NCBI RefSeq assembly: GCF_012911605.1
Contig: NZ_JAAMPT010000209.1
Location: 351,786-415,785, forward strand
Direction of reading: 5' to 3'
Length of the DNA: 64,000 nucleotides
DNA from: Flavobacterium solisilvae
GTDB lineage: Bacteria > Bacteroidota > Bacteroidia > Flavobacteriales > Flavobacteriaceae
In this document: piece by piece, positions 17,311 to 26,295 of the stretch
How the letters are laid out: every line of letters starts with the position of its first letter
How positions within the stretch are numbered: position 1 is the stretch's first letter
Translations under genes and position numbers: made by a program
The notes under the pieces: model-generated
What the model was told of the DNA's origin: nothing
The model's input: the letters and a program-made list of their open reading frames with translations, nothing else
Database searches by the model: none

Positions 17311-18966
17311 CTAATTTTTTATGATATAAAAATTTGGACTAACTTCTATTTTATCACTTGCTTTCACTTTAAAATCTGATTTAACCCAAGCGTTTACTGG
17401 ATAAATTCGTTTAGATTTTCCGTTTATTTTAATGTCAATTGGCATAGAAAAATTAGTTTCATCAGTTTTCCATTTGAATTCCAGACGATTTTTTGTGATT
17501 TTATATTCCAATTTTGGAATAGAAGTGTGACGCAAATACTGATTGAAAATTGAGGTCAAATCCATTCCGCTTTCTTTATTGAAAAAGGCAATAACAGTTT
17601 CGGTATCGATTATTTTGTGTTTAAAAGTTGTGGAATAATCTAAAAGTAATTTCCACCATTTTTCATCATTATTTATTACATGGCGTAATGTATTTAATAG
17701 CAATGCACCTTTTGGATACATATCGCCTGAACCTTCACTATTAACACCGTAGTTTCCAATTATAGGTTTGTCGTTTTTTACGTTTTGTCTCAAACCGTTT
17801 GCATATTGCATGGCTTTTTCATAACCAAATTCACATTCGATAAACACAATTTCAGAATATTGTGTAAATCCTTCGTGTATCCACATGTCGGCAATATCTT
17901 TGGAAGTAATGCTATTACCAAACCATTCGTGACCGCTTTCGTGAATGGTAATAAAGTCAAAAAGAAGTCCAACACCAGTTCCCGATAAATCACTTCCAAG
18001 ATAACCTTTTAGATATTTATTTCCATAAGCTACAGCACTTTGGTGTTCCATACCTAAATAAGGAGTTTCAACTAATTTATAACCATCATCTTTGAATGGA
18101 TATTCGCCAAATTTACTTTGAAAACAATCCATCATCGGTTTTACTTCTTCAAAATGCTTTCTGGCTTTTTCTTCGTTGTAACTTAAAACATAATAATCCA
18201 AATCCAATCCTTTGTAATTATCGTGAATGTGAACATAATCGCCAATGTTCAGAGTAATGCAGTAATTATTTATCGGATTATTTACTTCCCAATCCCAACG
18301 GGTAAAGTTATTTTCAAGTTTTTCCGAACCTATAAATCTTCCGTTGGAAACATTCATTAAACCATTGGGAACAGCAACTTTTATGCTTGCGCCAAAATCG
18401 GGTTCGTCACTTTGTGAATCTTTACAAGGATACCATAAACTTGCTCCAGTTCCTTGAACGGCAACGCCAATAAAAGGTTTTCCTGCTTTGTCTTTTGAAA
18501 ATACAAAACCACCATCCCAAGGAGCATTTTTTGCTTCTAATGGTTTTCCTGAATAGTAAAAAGCAAGGTGTTCTGTTGAGCCTTTTTCTAATTCTTCTGG
18601 AAAATCTACAAAAACTGTATTATATTCTCTTTGATAGTTCAATTTTTTTGCTGGCAAATGAATAGAGTCAAGTGCGAGATATTTAATAGGTTTGTTGAGA
18701 ATAAAAATGCTATCCACTTTCATATTTTCAAATAAATCGACTTGAATTCGTTTTGTATTTTCAACAACTTTAAAAGTAATCCAATTTGAACCCGAAATGT
18801 ACTTTTCATCAGGATTAATTTTAATATTCAAATCATACTCCAGAACATCAAAACAAGTTCTTTCAAAACGCAATCCGCCATGAAGACTATCTTTTCTAGT
18901 ATACGTTTGCGCAGAAGTTTGTGTGACTGTAAAAAATGCAGTAACAATTAAAAGGAGATATTTCAT
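17311..18966 (-). CDS. M1 family metallopeptidase (exported)
   Basis: A signal peptide (ending TQTSAQ) sends this 551-residue zinc aminopeptidase-like protein to the periplasm or beyond. The zinc site HESGH (342-346) followed by Glu-365 in WIHEGF is the HExxH-18-E signature of M1. The exopeptidase motif GxMEN is present as LGMEHQ (304-309), a variant in this branch. The protein is shorter than full four-domain M1 enzymes, ending after the C-terminal beta sandwich. It is 6 bases downstream of the DUF389 gene on the minus strand, so the two may share a transcript. Confidence 0.92.
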   Translation of the reverse strand: MKYLLLIVTAFFTVTQTSAQTYTRKDSLHGGLRFERTCFDVLEYDLNIKINPDEKYISGSNWITFKVVENTKRIQVDLFENMKVDSIFILNKPIKYLALDSIHLPAKKLNYQREYNTVFVDFPEELEKGSTEHLAFYYSGKPLEAKNAPWDGGFVFSKDKAGKPFIGVAVQGTGASLWYPCKDSQSDEPDFGASIKVAVPNGLMNVSNGRFIGSEKLENNFTRWDWEVNNPINNYCITLNIGDYVHIHDNYKGLDLDYYVLSYNEEKARKHFEEVKPMMDCFQSKFGEYPFKDDGYKLVETPYLGMEHQSAVAYGNKYLKGYLGSDLSGTGVGLLFDFITIHESGHEWFGNSITSKDIADMWIHEGFTQYSEIVFIECEFGYEKAMQYANGLRQNVKNDKPIIGNYGVNSEGSGDMYPKGALLLNTLRHVINNDEKWWKLLLDYSTTFKHKIIDTETVIAFFNKESGMDLTSIFNQYLRHTSIPKLEYKITKNRLEFKWKTDETNFSMPIDIKINGKSKRIYPVNAWVKSDFKVKASDKIEVSPNFYIIKN

Positions 18967-18972
18967 AAAATA

Positions 18973-20271
18973 TTATTCAGCGATTATTCTTAGATTATTT
19001 TTATTCAATCTTTTGTTCAACCATGACTGCATCTTTGTTTTTTCGTCTTCCGATAAATTAGGAACACTTTTATAAATCATTATTGGAACAATTTTTAAGC
19101 TATCTGTATTTTCAAAAAAATGATGATTAGCAATAGAAATGCTTTTTATCTTGGGAAAAAGTATTTTAAGTTCACTTAAGATTTCGTTATTATTATAGTT
19201 ATTGTCTTTAATTTTCTTTTCGAGATTAGCAATGAGAACATCTTTTTGATTTTGTTTAGACTTGTCCTTATTGATTTCGTTTAAAATACTCTTTTTCAAA
19301 TCGGTAGTATCTTGTCTGATGATTAAATTAGTATTATTTAATCCATATTCAGGTAAATTGGATTTTAATTGGTTGAGTTCATCAGAATTGTATTTTTTAC
19401 TCAAAAAAGCTACTTCAATACTTTTTGGATTAGATTTTGAATTAAGATGTTTATAGATAAGAGTTAATCCTTTTTGGGTAAATTCTGTTTCAATGAAATT
19501 ATTAGCTTTTAAAATGAATTTTTTTTCTTGAAATAATTGATTTGCAAAGAAAACACTTGGAATAATCATTACTAAAATCAATCCATAAATAATTTGTTTC
19601 ACTCGATTTTCTGATACTTTATTTGAGAAATTTTGCGAAGATGGATACTTTAAATATTTTACAATTGCAAAAGTCGCTATGCAAATAAAAACGCAGTTTA
19701 TGGTGTATAAATAAATCGCGCCAAAAAAGAATGAAAAATTACCAATAGCCAAACCATAACCTGCGGTACACAATGGCGGCATTAAAGCTGTTGCAATAGC
19801 TACACCTGGAATTGGATTGCCTTTTTCAACTCTGGTAATGGCAATTACACCAACTAATCCACCAAAAAAAGCAATTAAAACATCATAAATATTTGGTGAA
19901 GTTCGTGCTAATAATTCGGATTGCGTTTCTTTAAATGGACTTAAAAAAAAGTACAAAGTTGAAACGATTAAACTAACAACGGTGGCAATTATTAAGTTTT
20001 TAATGGATTTTTTGAACAAAGGAAAATCAAAAGTTCCAAGACTAAAACCAGCGCCAACAATTGGTCCCATTAATGGCGAAATTAGCATTGCACCAATAAT
20101 TACTGCGGTCGAATTGACATTTAAACCTACAGAAGCAATAACTATTGCACAAGCCAAAATCCATAGATTAGAACCTCTAAATGAGATGTTTGACTTGACT
20201 TGTTCCAAAACTTTTTCTTTGATTTCTTCACCATTACTTAAATCAAAAAAAGTTATTATTTTATTAAGCAT
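18973..20271 (-). CDS. DUF389 domain membrane protein
   Basis: The 432-residue protein has the DUF389 membrane core: ILACAIVIASVGLNVNSTAV, IIGAMLISPLMGPIVGAGFS, and IPGVAIATALMPPLCTAGYG, the family signature, with about six membrane segments up to residue 230. The remaining 200 residues are hydrophilic and probably extracytoplasmic. DUF389 proteins are widespread but functionally undefined; a transport role is often assumed. It lies between the RluA-like gene (15 bases upstream) and the M1 peptidase gene (6 bases downstream). Confidence 0.9.
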   Translation of the reverse strand: MLNKIITFFDLSNGEEIKEKVLEQVKSNISFRGSNLWILACAIVIASVGLNVNSTAVIIGAMLISPLMGPIVGAGFSLGTFDFPLFKKSIKNLIIATVVSLIVSTLYFFLSPFKETQSELLARTSPNIYDVLIAFFGGLVGVIAITRVEKGNPIPGVAIATALMPPLCTAGYGLAIGNFSFFFGAIYLYTINCVFICIATFAIVKYLKYPSSQNFSNKVSENRVKQIIYGLILVMIIPSVFFANQLFQEKKFILKANNFIETEFTQKGLTLIYKHLNSKSNPKSIEVAFLSKKYNSDELNQLKSNLPEYGLNNTNLIIRQDTTDLKKSILNEINKDKSKQNQKDVLIANLEKKIKDNNYNNNEILSELKILFPKIKSISIANHHFFENTDSLKIVPIMIYKSVPNLSEDEKTKMQSWLNKRLNKNNLRIIAE

Positions 20272-20286
20272 AATCGTTGGTTTTAT

Positions 20287-21927
20287 CTATTTAAAAAAAT
20301 CAATTTCTACCTGAATTGTCATTTCTTCTTTTGAAAAAGGATGAATAAATGTAATACTTTCAGCGTGAAGATGCAAACGATTGGCTTTGGTTCCATATAA
20401 ATCGTCACCAACAATTGGACAATTCAATCCTAAATTGTGCGCCGCGTGAACACGTAGTTGATGCGTTCGTCCGGTAATCGGGTGGAAGTGAACCAAGGTT
20501 TGATTGTTACGAATTTCGATGGTTTTCCACTCGGTTTTTGCAGGTTTTCCATGTTCGAAACATACAACTTGATTGGGACGATTGTCTAAATCCACGCGAA
20601 GTGGCAATTCAATTGTTCCTTCTTTTGCTGTTAAAATTCCGTCAAGTAACGCAACGTAACGTTTTTTTACTTTTCGTTTGATGAATTGTGATTGCAGATT
20701 TTTATAGCTTTCAAAGTTTTTTCCAATCAAAATAATACCTGAAGTTGACATGTCTAATCGATGGACAATCATAGCATTAGGATATTTTGATTGAATTCGG
20801 GTTTGTACTGAATCGGTAATTTGTTTTCCCGGAACCGATAGAAATTCGGCGGGTTTGTTTACCGCAATAATGTGTTCGTCTTCAAATATGATTTCAAGTT
20901 CTTTTCCATCAGCTGGATTGATTTCAAACGGATTTTCATCGGTTTCAATGCCACTTAGCATGTGTTTTAAAATTGGTTCGCATTTGCCCATGCAAGCTGG
21001 ATAAAACTGTTTATGTTTTCTAACTTCGGATTTTGGCGATTTTCCCCACCAAAATTCCGCCATAGCGATAGGTTTTAAATTATGTTGAAACGCATAATGC
21101 AATAATTTTGGCGCAGCACATTCACCTGAACCAGCCGGCGGATTTCCGTTAAAGATTTCGGCTAAACTTTTGAGTTCTTTGTTTTTATTCAGAAAAGCAT
21201 ATTCGGTAAAAAGTTGTTGTTGTAACGCAGCCGATTTTTCTTTTCGTTCTTCTTTTAATAGGTTGATTTTATTGGTGAACTGCTCTAAATTTTGTTTAGC
21301 TTCTTCCAATTTATAATTCCAATATTGCGTCATTTTTTTGAGCAAAATACCTTCGTCTTGACTTTCTTTGTTGAATTGTTCGAGTTGTTCAAGCGTTGCC
21401 GTTTGTCTTTTTTCAGCCCGAAGTTTTTTCCCGAGTTTTATTTTTTCTTTTTGAGCAGTAATTTCTTTTTCTGCTTGGAATTTAGTTTGTTCCAAATATT
21501 GAATGGCCGATAAATAGTCCTGGTTTTGTTCCAAAGCTTCGATTTCAGCATTGTATTGATTGAGAATGACTTCTTCTTTTTTGAAATAACCATTGTCGTC
21601 CAGCATATCATAAACCGTTGGAACAAACTTTGGGTGATGATTGCTTTCGGCTAATTTCCCCGAAAAAGCCCAAAGATAACCGAGTTCGCCATTTTGATTT
21701 TGAGCGACCAAAACGCCAAACATTTTTCCAATTTGCAGGCCTTTTTGTTTTTCGTCTAAACCAAAATTATGCTCAAAATCGGTTTGGGTTTCCAAATAAT
21801 TTTGCAGTTCTTTTGCTGCAATTCTGCTTAATTCGTGCGGTTCATAATAAAACGGAAAGGTGAATTTTTCAGGAATCTTTTCTGTTAAAATAGATTTTGG
21901 AAAAAGTTGAAAAAGAGATGAATTCAT
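20287..21927 (-). CDS. RluA-family pseudouridine synthase with long N-terminal coiled-coil region
   Basis: The C-terminal third is a RluA-type catalytic domain: IAVNKPAEFLSVPG, then VHRLDMSTSGIIL with the catalytic Asp of the HRLD motif (about residue 390-400), and GRTHQLRVHAA. It should isomerise uridine in rRNA or tRNA. The first 330 residues include a Cys-containing segment (GECAAPKLL, CMGKCEP) and a Lys/Glu-rich coiled coil at about 110-245, far longer than the N-terminus of standard RluA enzymes. This arrangement is seen in a Bacteroidota/gamma-proteobacterial subgroup, and its target RNA is not known. It probably heads a transcript with the DUF389 gene. Confidence 0.9.
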   Translation of the reverse strand: MNSSLFQLFPKSILTEKIPEKFTFPFYYEPHELSRIAAKELQNYLETQTDFEHNFGLDEKQKGLQIGKMFGVLVAQNQNGELGYLWAFSGKLAESNHHPKFVPTVYDMLDDNGYFKKEEVILNQYNAEIEALEQNQDYLSAIQYLEQTKFQAEKEITAQKEKIKLGKKLRAEKRQTATLEQLEQFNKESQDEGILLKKMTQYWNYKLEEAKQNLEQFTNKINLLKEERKEKSAALQQQLFTEYAFLNKNKELKSLAEIFNGNPPAGSGECAAPKLLHYAFQHNLKPIAMAEFWWGKSPKSEVRKHKQFYPACMGKCEPILKHMLSGIETDENPFEINPADGKELEIIFEDEHIIAVNKPAEFLSVPGKQITDSVQTRIQSKYPNAMIVHRLDMSTSGIILIGKNFESYKNLQSQFIKRKVKKRYVALLDGILTAKEGTIELPLRVDLDNRPNQVVCFEHGKPAKTEWKTIEIRNNQTLVHFHPITGRTHQLRVHAAHNLGLNCPIVGDDLYGTKANRLHLHAESITFIHPFSKEEMTIQVEIDFFK

Positions 21928-21962
21928 TTATTTTAGTACTGAATTAGCAAAAGATGATTTAC

Positions 21963-22772
21963 TTAATCTATTTTGTGAATTACTCTTTGAGGAAAAGGAA
22001 TTTCAATATTATTGATTTTGAAAAGTTCAAATATTTTAATTCGAATATCACTTTTTACATTTTCAATTCTAAAAACTTCGCTAGACCAAAAAAGCACTGT
22101 AAAATCAAGTGATGATTCTCCAAAATCACTAAAACGTATGACAGGTTTTTTGCTTTTTTCTACTGCATTATGACTTTCTACTGCATCATTTAATAATTTT
22201 ATAACTAGATTTATATCAGAGTTATAACCTACGCCAACTTTAATTTCAAATCGAGATAAAACGTCATTGTGAGTCCAGTTGACTAATTGATTTTTTGTTA
22301 AATCAGTATTGGGAACAATTATATATTTATCATCTCTTGTGATTACCATAGTAGTTCTAAAATCGATTTGAACCACTTGACCAATTAATCCATCAACTTC
22401 AATTACATCCCCAACTTTTACACTTGAATCTATTAACAGAATTATTCCCGAAATAAAGTCGCTAAATAAATTTTGTAATCCAAAACCCAAACCAACTAAA
22501 AGCGCTGAAGAACCAAGGAGTAAGTAAGAAACGTTGAAACCAAGTATATGTAAAAAAGAAATTAGAGTAAGTGTATAAGCAACATATTTTATTAGTTGAT
22601 AGACTGAATATTTTTTTGCTATATCAAAAGTTGAACTTTTATTAATTCCGGTTTTTACAAGTAACAACACTACTTTTACAACAATAAAAACTACAAATAA
22701 TTGTATCAAAGTATATACCTTAATAGTAAAATTGTCATAATCAATAAGGATATAATCTAGGAATTCTTTCAA
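21963..22772 (-). CDS. mechanosensitive ion channel family protein (MscS-like)
   Basis: Three N-terminal hydrophobic segments (about 20-40, 60-80, 88-115) precede the MscS pore helix motif LLVGLGFGLQNLFSDFISGI, the beta domain (VKVGDVIEVDGLIGQVVQID, ITRDDKYIIVPNTDLT) and the alpha/beta C-terminal domain. It is a small MscS channel that relieves osmotic pressure. The frame begins with TTG at 22772; an ATG 11 bases upstream (22781-22783) is out of frame and reads only MNST before a stop, so the true start is uncertain. A TAATTTTG element at 22798-22805 on the minus strand fits a promoter. Confidence 0.9.
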   Translation of the reverse strand: MKEFLDYILIDYDNFTIKVYTLIQLFVVFIVVKVVLLLVKTGINKSSTFDIAKKYSVYQLIKYVAYTLTLISFLHILGFNVSYLLLGSSALLVGLGFGLQNLFSDFISGIILLIDSSVKVGDVIEVDGLIGQVVQIDFRTTMVITRDDKYIIVPNTDLTKNQLVNWTHNDVLSRFEIKVGVGYNSDINLVIKLLNDAVESHNAVEKSKKPVIRFSDFGESSLDFTVLFWSSEVFRIENVKSDIRIKIFELFKINNIEIPFPQRVIHKID

Positions 22773-22797
22773 GTGGAGTTCATTTTTTATATGATTC

Positions 22798-22805
22798 CAA
22801 AATTA
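22798..22805 (-). promoter_or_regulatory. TAnnTTTG promoter element of the MscS gene
   Basis: The minus strand reads TAATTTTG here, 25 bases before the TTG start at 22772. It lies in the gap to the AbiJ-like gene, indicating that mscS is transcribed separately. Confidence 0.5.
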
Positions 22806-22941
22806 CAAAAAAATATACTTTAATGCTATAATTGTCTTTGTTTTCTGTAATTTTGGTTTGTAATAAAACGGAAAGGGAAATTTTTATGGTAATGGAATAG
22901 TGGAGATGTTGGTTTGAAATGAGTGAAATAATCCAATTAAA

Positions 22942-23790
22942 TCAAATCATTTTACTTTTTAAATAATTAATAAAGGAAACACAAACGACCAGAATGAATT
23001 TTGCCTCATGAAAATCAATGACTATATCATCTTCTTTTAATCCATGTCTTATTCCTGCTCCATCACTAGCATAACCATACAAAGAAGATATAGATTTTTT
23101 TAATGCAGGATGGAGTTGATTGTTTTTTTCTAAGATGCTAAGAGTTTCACCTAGAGTAGCTTTGTCATTATTAGTATAGATTTTACACAATGATTCAACA
23201 GCAGAAATAGACTCTTTAATACTATTTCTGTAAATAGGATTGTTTTTCTCAGATAAAATATTTGTGGCTGCTTTTAGATGATCATTGACTGAATTAAAAA
23301 TTGTGTTACCAGCTATGGCTTCTTCAATTTCTTCAATCTCTTCTTTTGAAGTAATTGCTATAATTTTATTATCTATGAATCTGTAAGCCGACTTTTCTCT
23401 TTCAAAAATTTTATTAAATGTAATAATTGTTTCTGGAGTAAAATATTTTGATGAGTATTCAATCAAATCATATATTTCATACCACATAGTAGAATTGGAA
23501 AAGAAAAAATCTCTAATGAACTTAAAAAAAACTTCTTCATTTACATAAGTTCTACCACTACTTGAATACACAGGAGCTTTATCGATTGGTATTTTAAAAA
23601 AATTCAACCATAGTTCATAGCAGTATTTAAGCAATTTATTTTCATTTGAATTATAATTATACTGTTCAATTTTTTTTAGATATGATTCTAAAAAAAGTGA
23701 CCAAATGGAATTTTTTAAATCGATATCAATATTTTCAATTTGAAGTTGCTCTTTAATTGGTTTAAAACCATTTCGTTCAGAAAATCTCAT
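22942..23790 (-). CDS. AbiJ-like protein (AbiJ_NTD4 plus HEPN-type C-terminal domain), putative phage defence
   Basis: The first residues (MRFSERNGFKPI, then DLKNSIW) match the start of the AbiJ N-terminal domain 4 family as I know it. The C-terminal third has a helical abortive-infection-like pattern: SIKESISAVESLCK, HPALKKSISSLYGYASD, and GIRHGL with Arg-248 and His-249, resembling the R-H core of HEPN ribonucleases. By analogy it would be an effector that cleaves RNA or halts growth on phage infection. It is a single gene between mscS and the carboxylase gene, with no partner toxin, antitoxin or integrase, and is noticeably AT-rich. Family call is from recall and moderately confident; activity is inference. 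Confidence 0.72.
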   Translation of the reverse strand: MRFSERNGFKPIKEQLQIENIDIDLKNSIWSLFLESYLKKIEQYNYNSNENKLLKYCYELWLNFFKIPIDKAPVYSSSGRTYVNEEVFFKFIRDFFFSNSTMWYEIYDLIEYSSKYFTPETIITFNKIFEREKSAYRFIDNKIIAITSKEEIEEIEEAIAGNTIFNSVNDHLKAATNILSEKNNPIYRNSIKESISAVESLCKIYTNNDKATLGETLSILEKNNQLHPALKKSISSLYGYASDGAGIRHGLKEDDIVIDFHEAKFILVVCVSFINYLKSKMI

Positions 23791-23803
23791 AATTTATAAT
23801 AAT

Positions 23804-25432
23804 TTAAACCTGTATAACTCCTAAATTAAATTTTTTTTCAATTGGAGCATGATTGGCAGCTTCAATTCCCATAGAAATCCAAGTTCGGGTTTCTAATGGA
23901 TCGATAATTGCATCGGTCCAAAGTCTTGCCGCAGCGTAATAAGGAGAAACTTGCGCATCATATCGTGCTTTGATTTTATCAAACAGTTCTTGTTCTTTCA
24001 CTTCATCCACAATTTCTCCTTTGGCTTTTAAGGAAGAAGCTTCAATTTGTGCTAAAACTTTGGCTGCTTGTGTTCCACCCATTACGGCAAGTTCGGCACT
24101 TGGCCAAGCAAATATCAATCTTGGGTCGTATGCTTTTCCACACATGGCATAATTTCCGGCACCATAAGAATTTCCAACAACAACCGTAAATTTTGGAACA
24201 ACCGAATTAGAAACCGCATTCACCATTTTGGCTCCATCTTTTATAATTCCGCCGTGTTCCGATTTACTTCCAACCATAAATCCAGTTACGTCTTGAAGAA
24301 AAACCAACGGAATTTTCTTTTGGTTACAGTTTGCAATAAATCGTGTGGCTTTATCGGCAGAACTGGAATAAATTACGCCTCCAAATTCAATTTCGCCTTT
24401 TTTGGTTTTAGAAACTGTACGTTGATTGGCAACAATTCCAACAGCCCAACCGTCAATTCTCGCATAACAAGTAATAATCGATTTTCCATAATCAGGTTTG
24501 TACATATCCATTTCGGAGTTATCAACCAATCGTTTGATGATTTCCATCATATCGTATTGATCTGAACGTGATTTTGGTAAAATTCCGTAGATATCTTTTT
24601 CTTCCAATGCAGGTTTTTCAGGTTTTTCACGGTTGAAACCTGCTTTTTCATAATCACCAATTTTTCCAACAATACTTTTTATTCTGTCCAAAGCATCTTT
24701 ATCGTCTTTGGCTTTATAATCGGTTACACCTGAAATTTCGCAATGCGTAGTTGCTCCGCCAAGTGTTTCGTTGTCAATGTTTTCTCCAATAGCAGCTTTG
24801 ACCAAATAACTTCCAGCAAGAAATATACTTCCTGTTTTATCTACAATCATCGCTTCATCACTCATGATTGGCAAATAAGCACCACCAGCAACACAACTTC
24901 CCATAACAGCAGCAATTTGGGTAATTCCCATACTCGACATGATGGCGTTATTTCTAAAAATACGACCGAAATGTTCTTTATCAGGGAAAATTTCGTCTTG
25001 CATTGGCAAATAAACTCCAGCAGAATCGACTAAATAAATAATTGGTAAACGATTTTCCATGGCAATTTCTTGCGCGCGAAGATTTTTCTTTCCTGTAATT
25101 GGAAACCATGCGCCAGCTTTTACTGTAGCATCATTGGCAACAACAATACATTGTTTTCCTTTGATATAACCCATTTTTACTACAACACCACCAGATGGAC
25201 AACCACCGTGTTCGGCATACATTCCGTCGCCAACAAAAGCACCAATTTCGATACTTTTTGCTTTTTCATCAAGCAGATAATCAATACGTTCACGAGCGGT
25301 CATTTTGCCTTCGGCATGAAGTTTTTCGATACGTTTTTCACCGCCGCCAAGTTTTACTTTGGCAAAACGCTGTTTTAAATCTGATAATAAAAGTCTGTTA
25401 TGATCTTCGTTTTTATTGAAGTTGATATCCAT
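23804..25432 (-). CDS. acyl-CoA carboxylase beta subunit (carboxyltransferase)
   Basis: The 542-residue protein is a biotin-dependent carboxyltransferase of the propionyl-/methylcrotonyl-CoA carboxylase type. The N-terminal half has GGGEKRIEKLHAEGKMTARER and the oxyanion-hole segments GGCPSGGVV and SCVAGGAYLP; the C-terminal half has DVTGFMVGS and GNSYGAGNYAMCGKAYDPR. It transfers carboxyl from carboxybiotin to an acyl-CoA in branched-chain or odd-chain acid metabolism. LPIIYLVDSAGVYLPMQDEI in particular suggests a methylcrotonyl-CoA-like enzyme. The biotin carboxylase and carrier genes are not in the window. It ends 13 bases upstream of the AbiJ-like gene. Confidence 0.93.
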   Translation of the reverse strand: MDINFNKNEDHNRLLLSDLKQRFAKVKLGGGEKRIEKLHAEGKMTARERIDYLLDEKAKSIEIGAFVGDGMYAEHGGCPSGGVVVKMGYIKGKQCIVVANDATVKAGAWFPITGKKNLRAQEIAMENRLPIIYLVDSAGVYLPMQDEIFPDKEHFGRIFRNNAIMSSMGITQIAAVMGSCVAGGAYLPIMSDEAMIVDKTGSIFLAGSYLVKAAIGENIDNETLGGATTHCEISGVTDYKAKDDKDALDRIKSIVGKIGDYEKAGFNREKPEKPALEEKDIYGILPKSRSDQYDMMEIIKRLVDNSEMDMYKPDYGKSIITCYARIDGWAVGIVANQRTVSKTKKGEIEFGGVIYSSSADKATRFIANCNQKKIPLVFLQDVTGFMVGSKSEHGGIIKDGAKMVNAVSNSVVPKFTVVVGNSYGAGNYAMCGKAYDPRLIFAWPSAELAVMGGTQAAKVLAQIEASSLKAKGEIVDEVKEQELFDKIKARYDAQVSPYYAAARLWTDAIIDPLETRTWISMGIEAANHAPIEKKFNLGVIQV

Positions 25433-25560
25433 TTGTAAAATATATTGTTGTTGTTTTTATTTGGGTTGCTAATCTACGAAAACGTTTTCAAAGCCAAAAA
25501 TTATACAGATTTATGTCTGATTTTTTAATGTTAACAAATTGTAAATTTCAGTCAAAATGA

Positions 25561-25605
25561 TCAATATATATTTAATATTCACTTAACATTAGAGTAATAC
25601 ATTTG
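25561..25605 (+). promoter_or_regulatory. Pho-box-like direct repeats and promoter of the phosphate-uptake genes
   Basis: Three 8-mers with an 11-base period are visible: TCAATATA (25561), TTAATATT (25572) and TTAACATT (25583). The last ends eight bases before TACATTTG (25598-25605), a Bacteroidetes -7 element. Paired 7-mers with 4-base spacers placed at the -33 region are the usual geometry of PhoB activation. There is no consensus -33 element, as expected of an activator-dependent promoter. That PhoB binds here is inference. Confidence 0.55.
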
Positions 25606-25623
25606 CATCAAATTTTTAACATC

Positions 25624-26268
25624 ATGACATTAAACAACATCTTCCAGTTTTTAGTTCCAAAAGATAAAAAATTCTTCCCACTTTTTGAACAAGCAGCATC
25701 TAATTTAGTTTTATTAGCAGAAACTTTGCATGAAGCAGTAAACGCGCCAAAAGTAGAGCGTGAAGAGTATTTCAAAAAAGTAGAAGAACTTGAGGCAACA
25801 CTTGAAGAAATCACTCATAAAACACACTTAGAGTTAAGTAGAAATTTTATTACTCCGTTTGATCGAGAAGATATTTATGCTTTGGTAAAGGCAATGGATA
25901 ATGTAGCTGATTTTATGCATGGAGCAGCAAGCAGAATGCGTTTGTATCAAGTAGATAAAATTACAAAGTCTATTAGAAAATTAACCGAAATTAACGTTGA
26001 AGCATGTCAGTTGATACAAGTTGGTATCAAGGAATTGAAAGATATGAAAGATCATAAAGCGATTAAAGATACTTGTAAAAAAATCAACAAACTGGAAAGC
26101 AAAGCCGATTCAGTTTTTGATAAAGCAGTTGCTGATATTTTTGAGAACGAAACGGATGTAAAAAACATCATTAAATACAAAGAAGTACTTTCTGCCTTAG
26201 AATCTGCATCAGATAAATGTAAAAGTGTTTCTAACGTAATGGAACAAATTTCTGTAAAACATTCATAA
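25624..26268 (+). CDS. DUF47/PhoU-like phosphate transport regulator
   Basis: The 214-residue, all-helical protein belongs to the DUF47 family, PhoU-like accessory proteins found next to PiT transporters. Typical stretches are FFPLFEQAASNLVLLAETL, HKTHLELSRNFITPFDREDIYAL, and YKEVLSALESASDKCKSVSNVM. It probably regulates the PiT transporter. I start at ATG 25624 because a TTG at 25603 overlaps the -7 promoter element at 25598-25605 and could not be in the mRNA leader. The PiT gene begins 27 bases after its stop. Confidence 0.93.
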   Translation: MTLNNIFQFLVPKDKKFFPLFEQAASNLVLLAETLHEAVNAPKVEREEYFKKVEELEATLEEITHKTHLELSRNFITPFDREDIYALVKAMDNVADFMHGAASRMRLYQVDKITKSIRKLTEINVEACQLIQVGIKELKDMKDHKAIKDTCKKINKLESKADSVFDKAVADIFENETDVKNIIKYKEVLSALESASDKCKSVSNVMEQISVKHS

Positions 26269-26295
26269 TTAATCTTTAAAAATTAAACATTATTT

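Noticed and set aside
21848..22886. A 25-base near-identity (two mismatches) between the RluA-like gene (21848-21872) and the gap downstream of the AbiJ-like gene (22862-22886)
   Set aside because: The longest exact block is 16 bases; matches this long are expected by chance in 64 kb of AT-rich DNA, and nothing around the block is shared.
25603..25623. TTG start of the DUF47 gene seven codons upstream
   Set aside because: It overlaps the TACATTTG promoter element, and the family begins at the ATG 25624.
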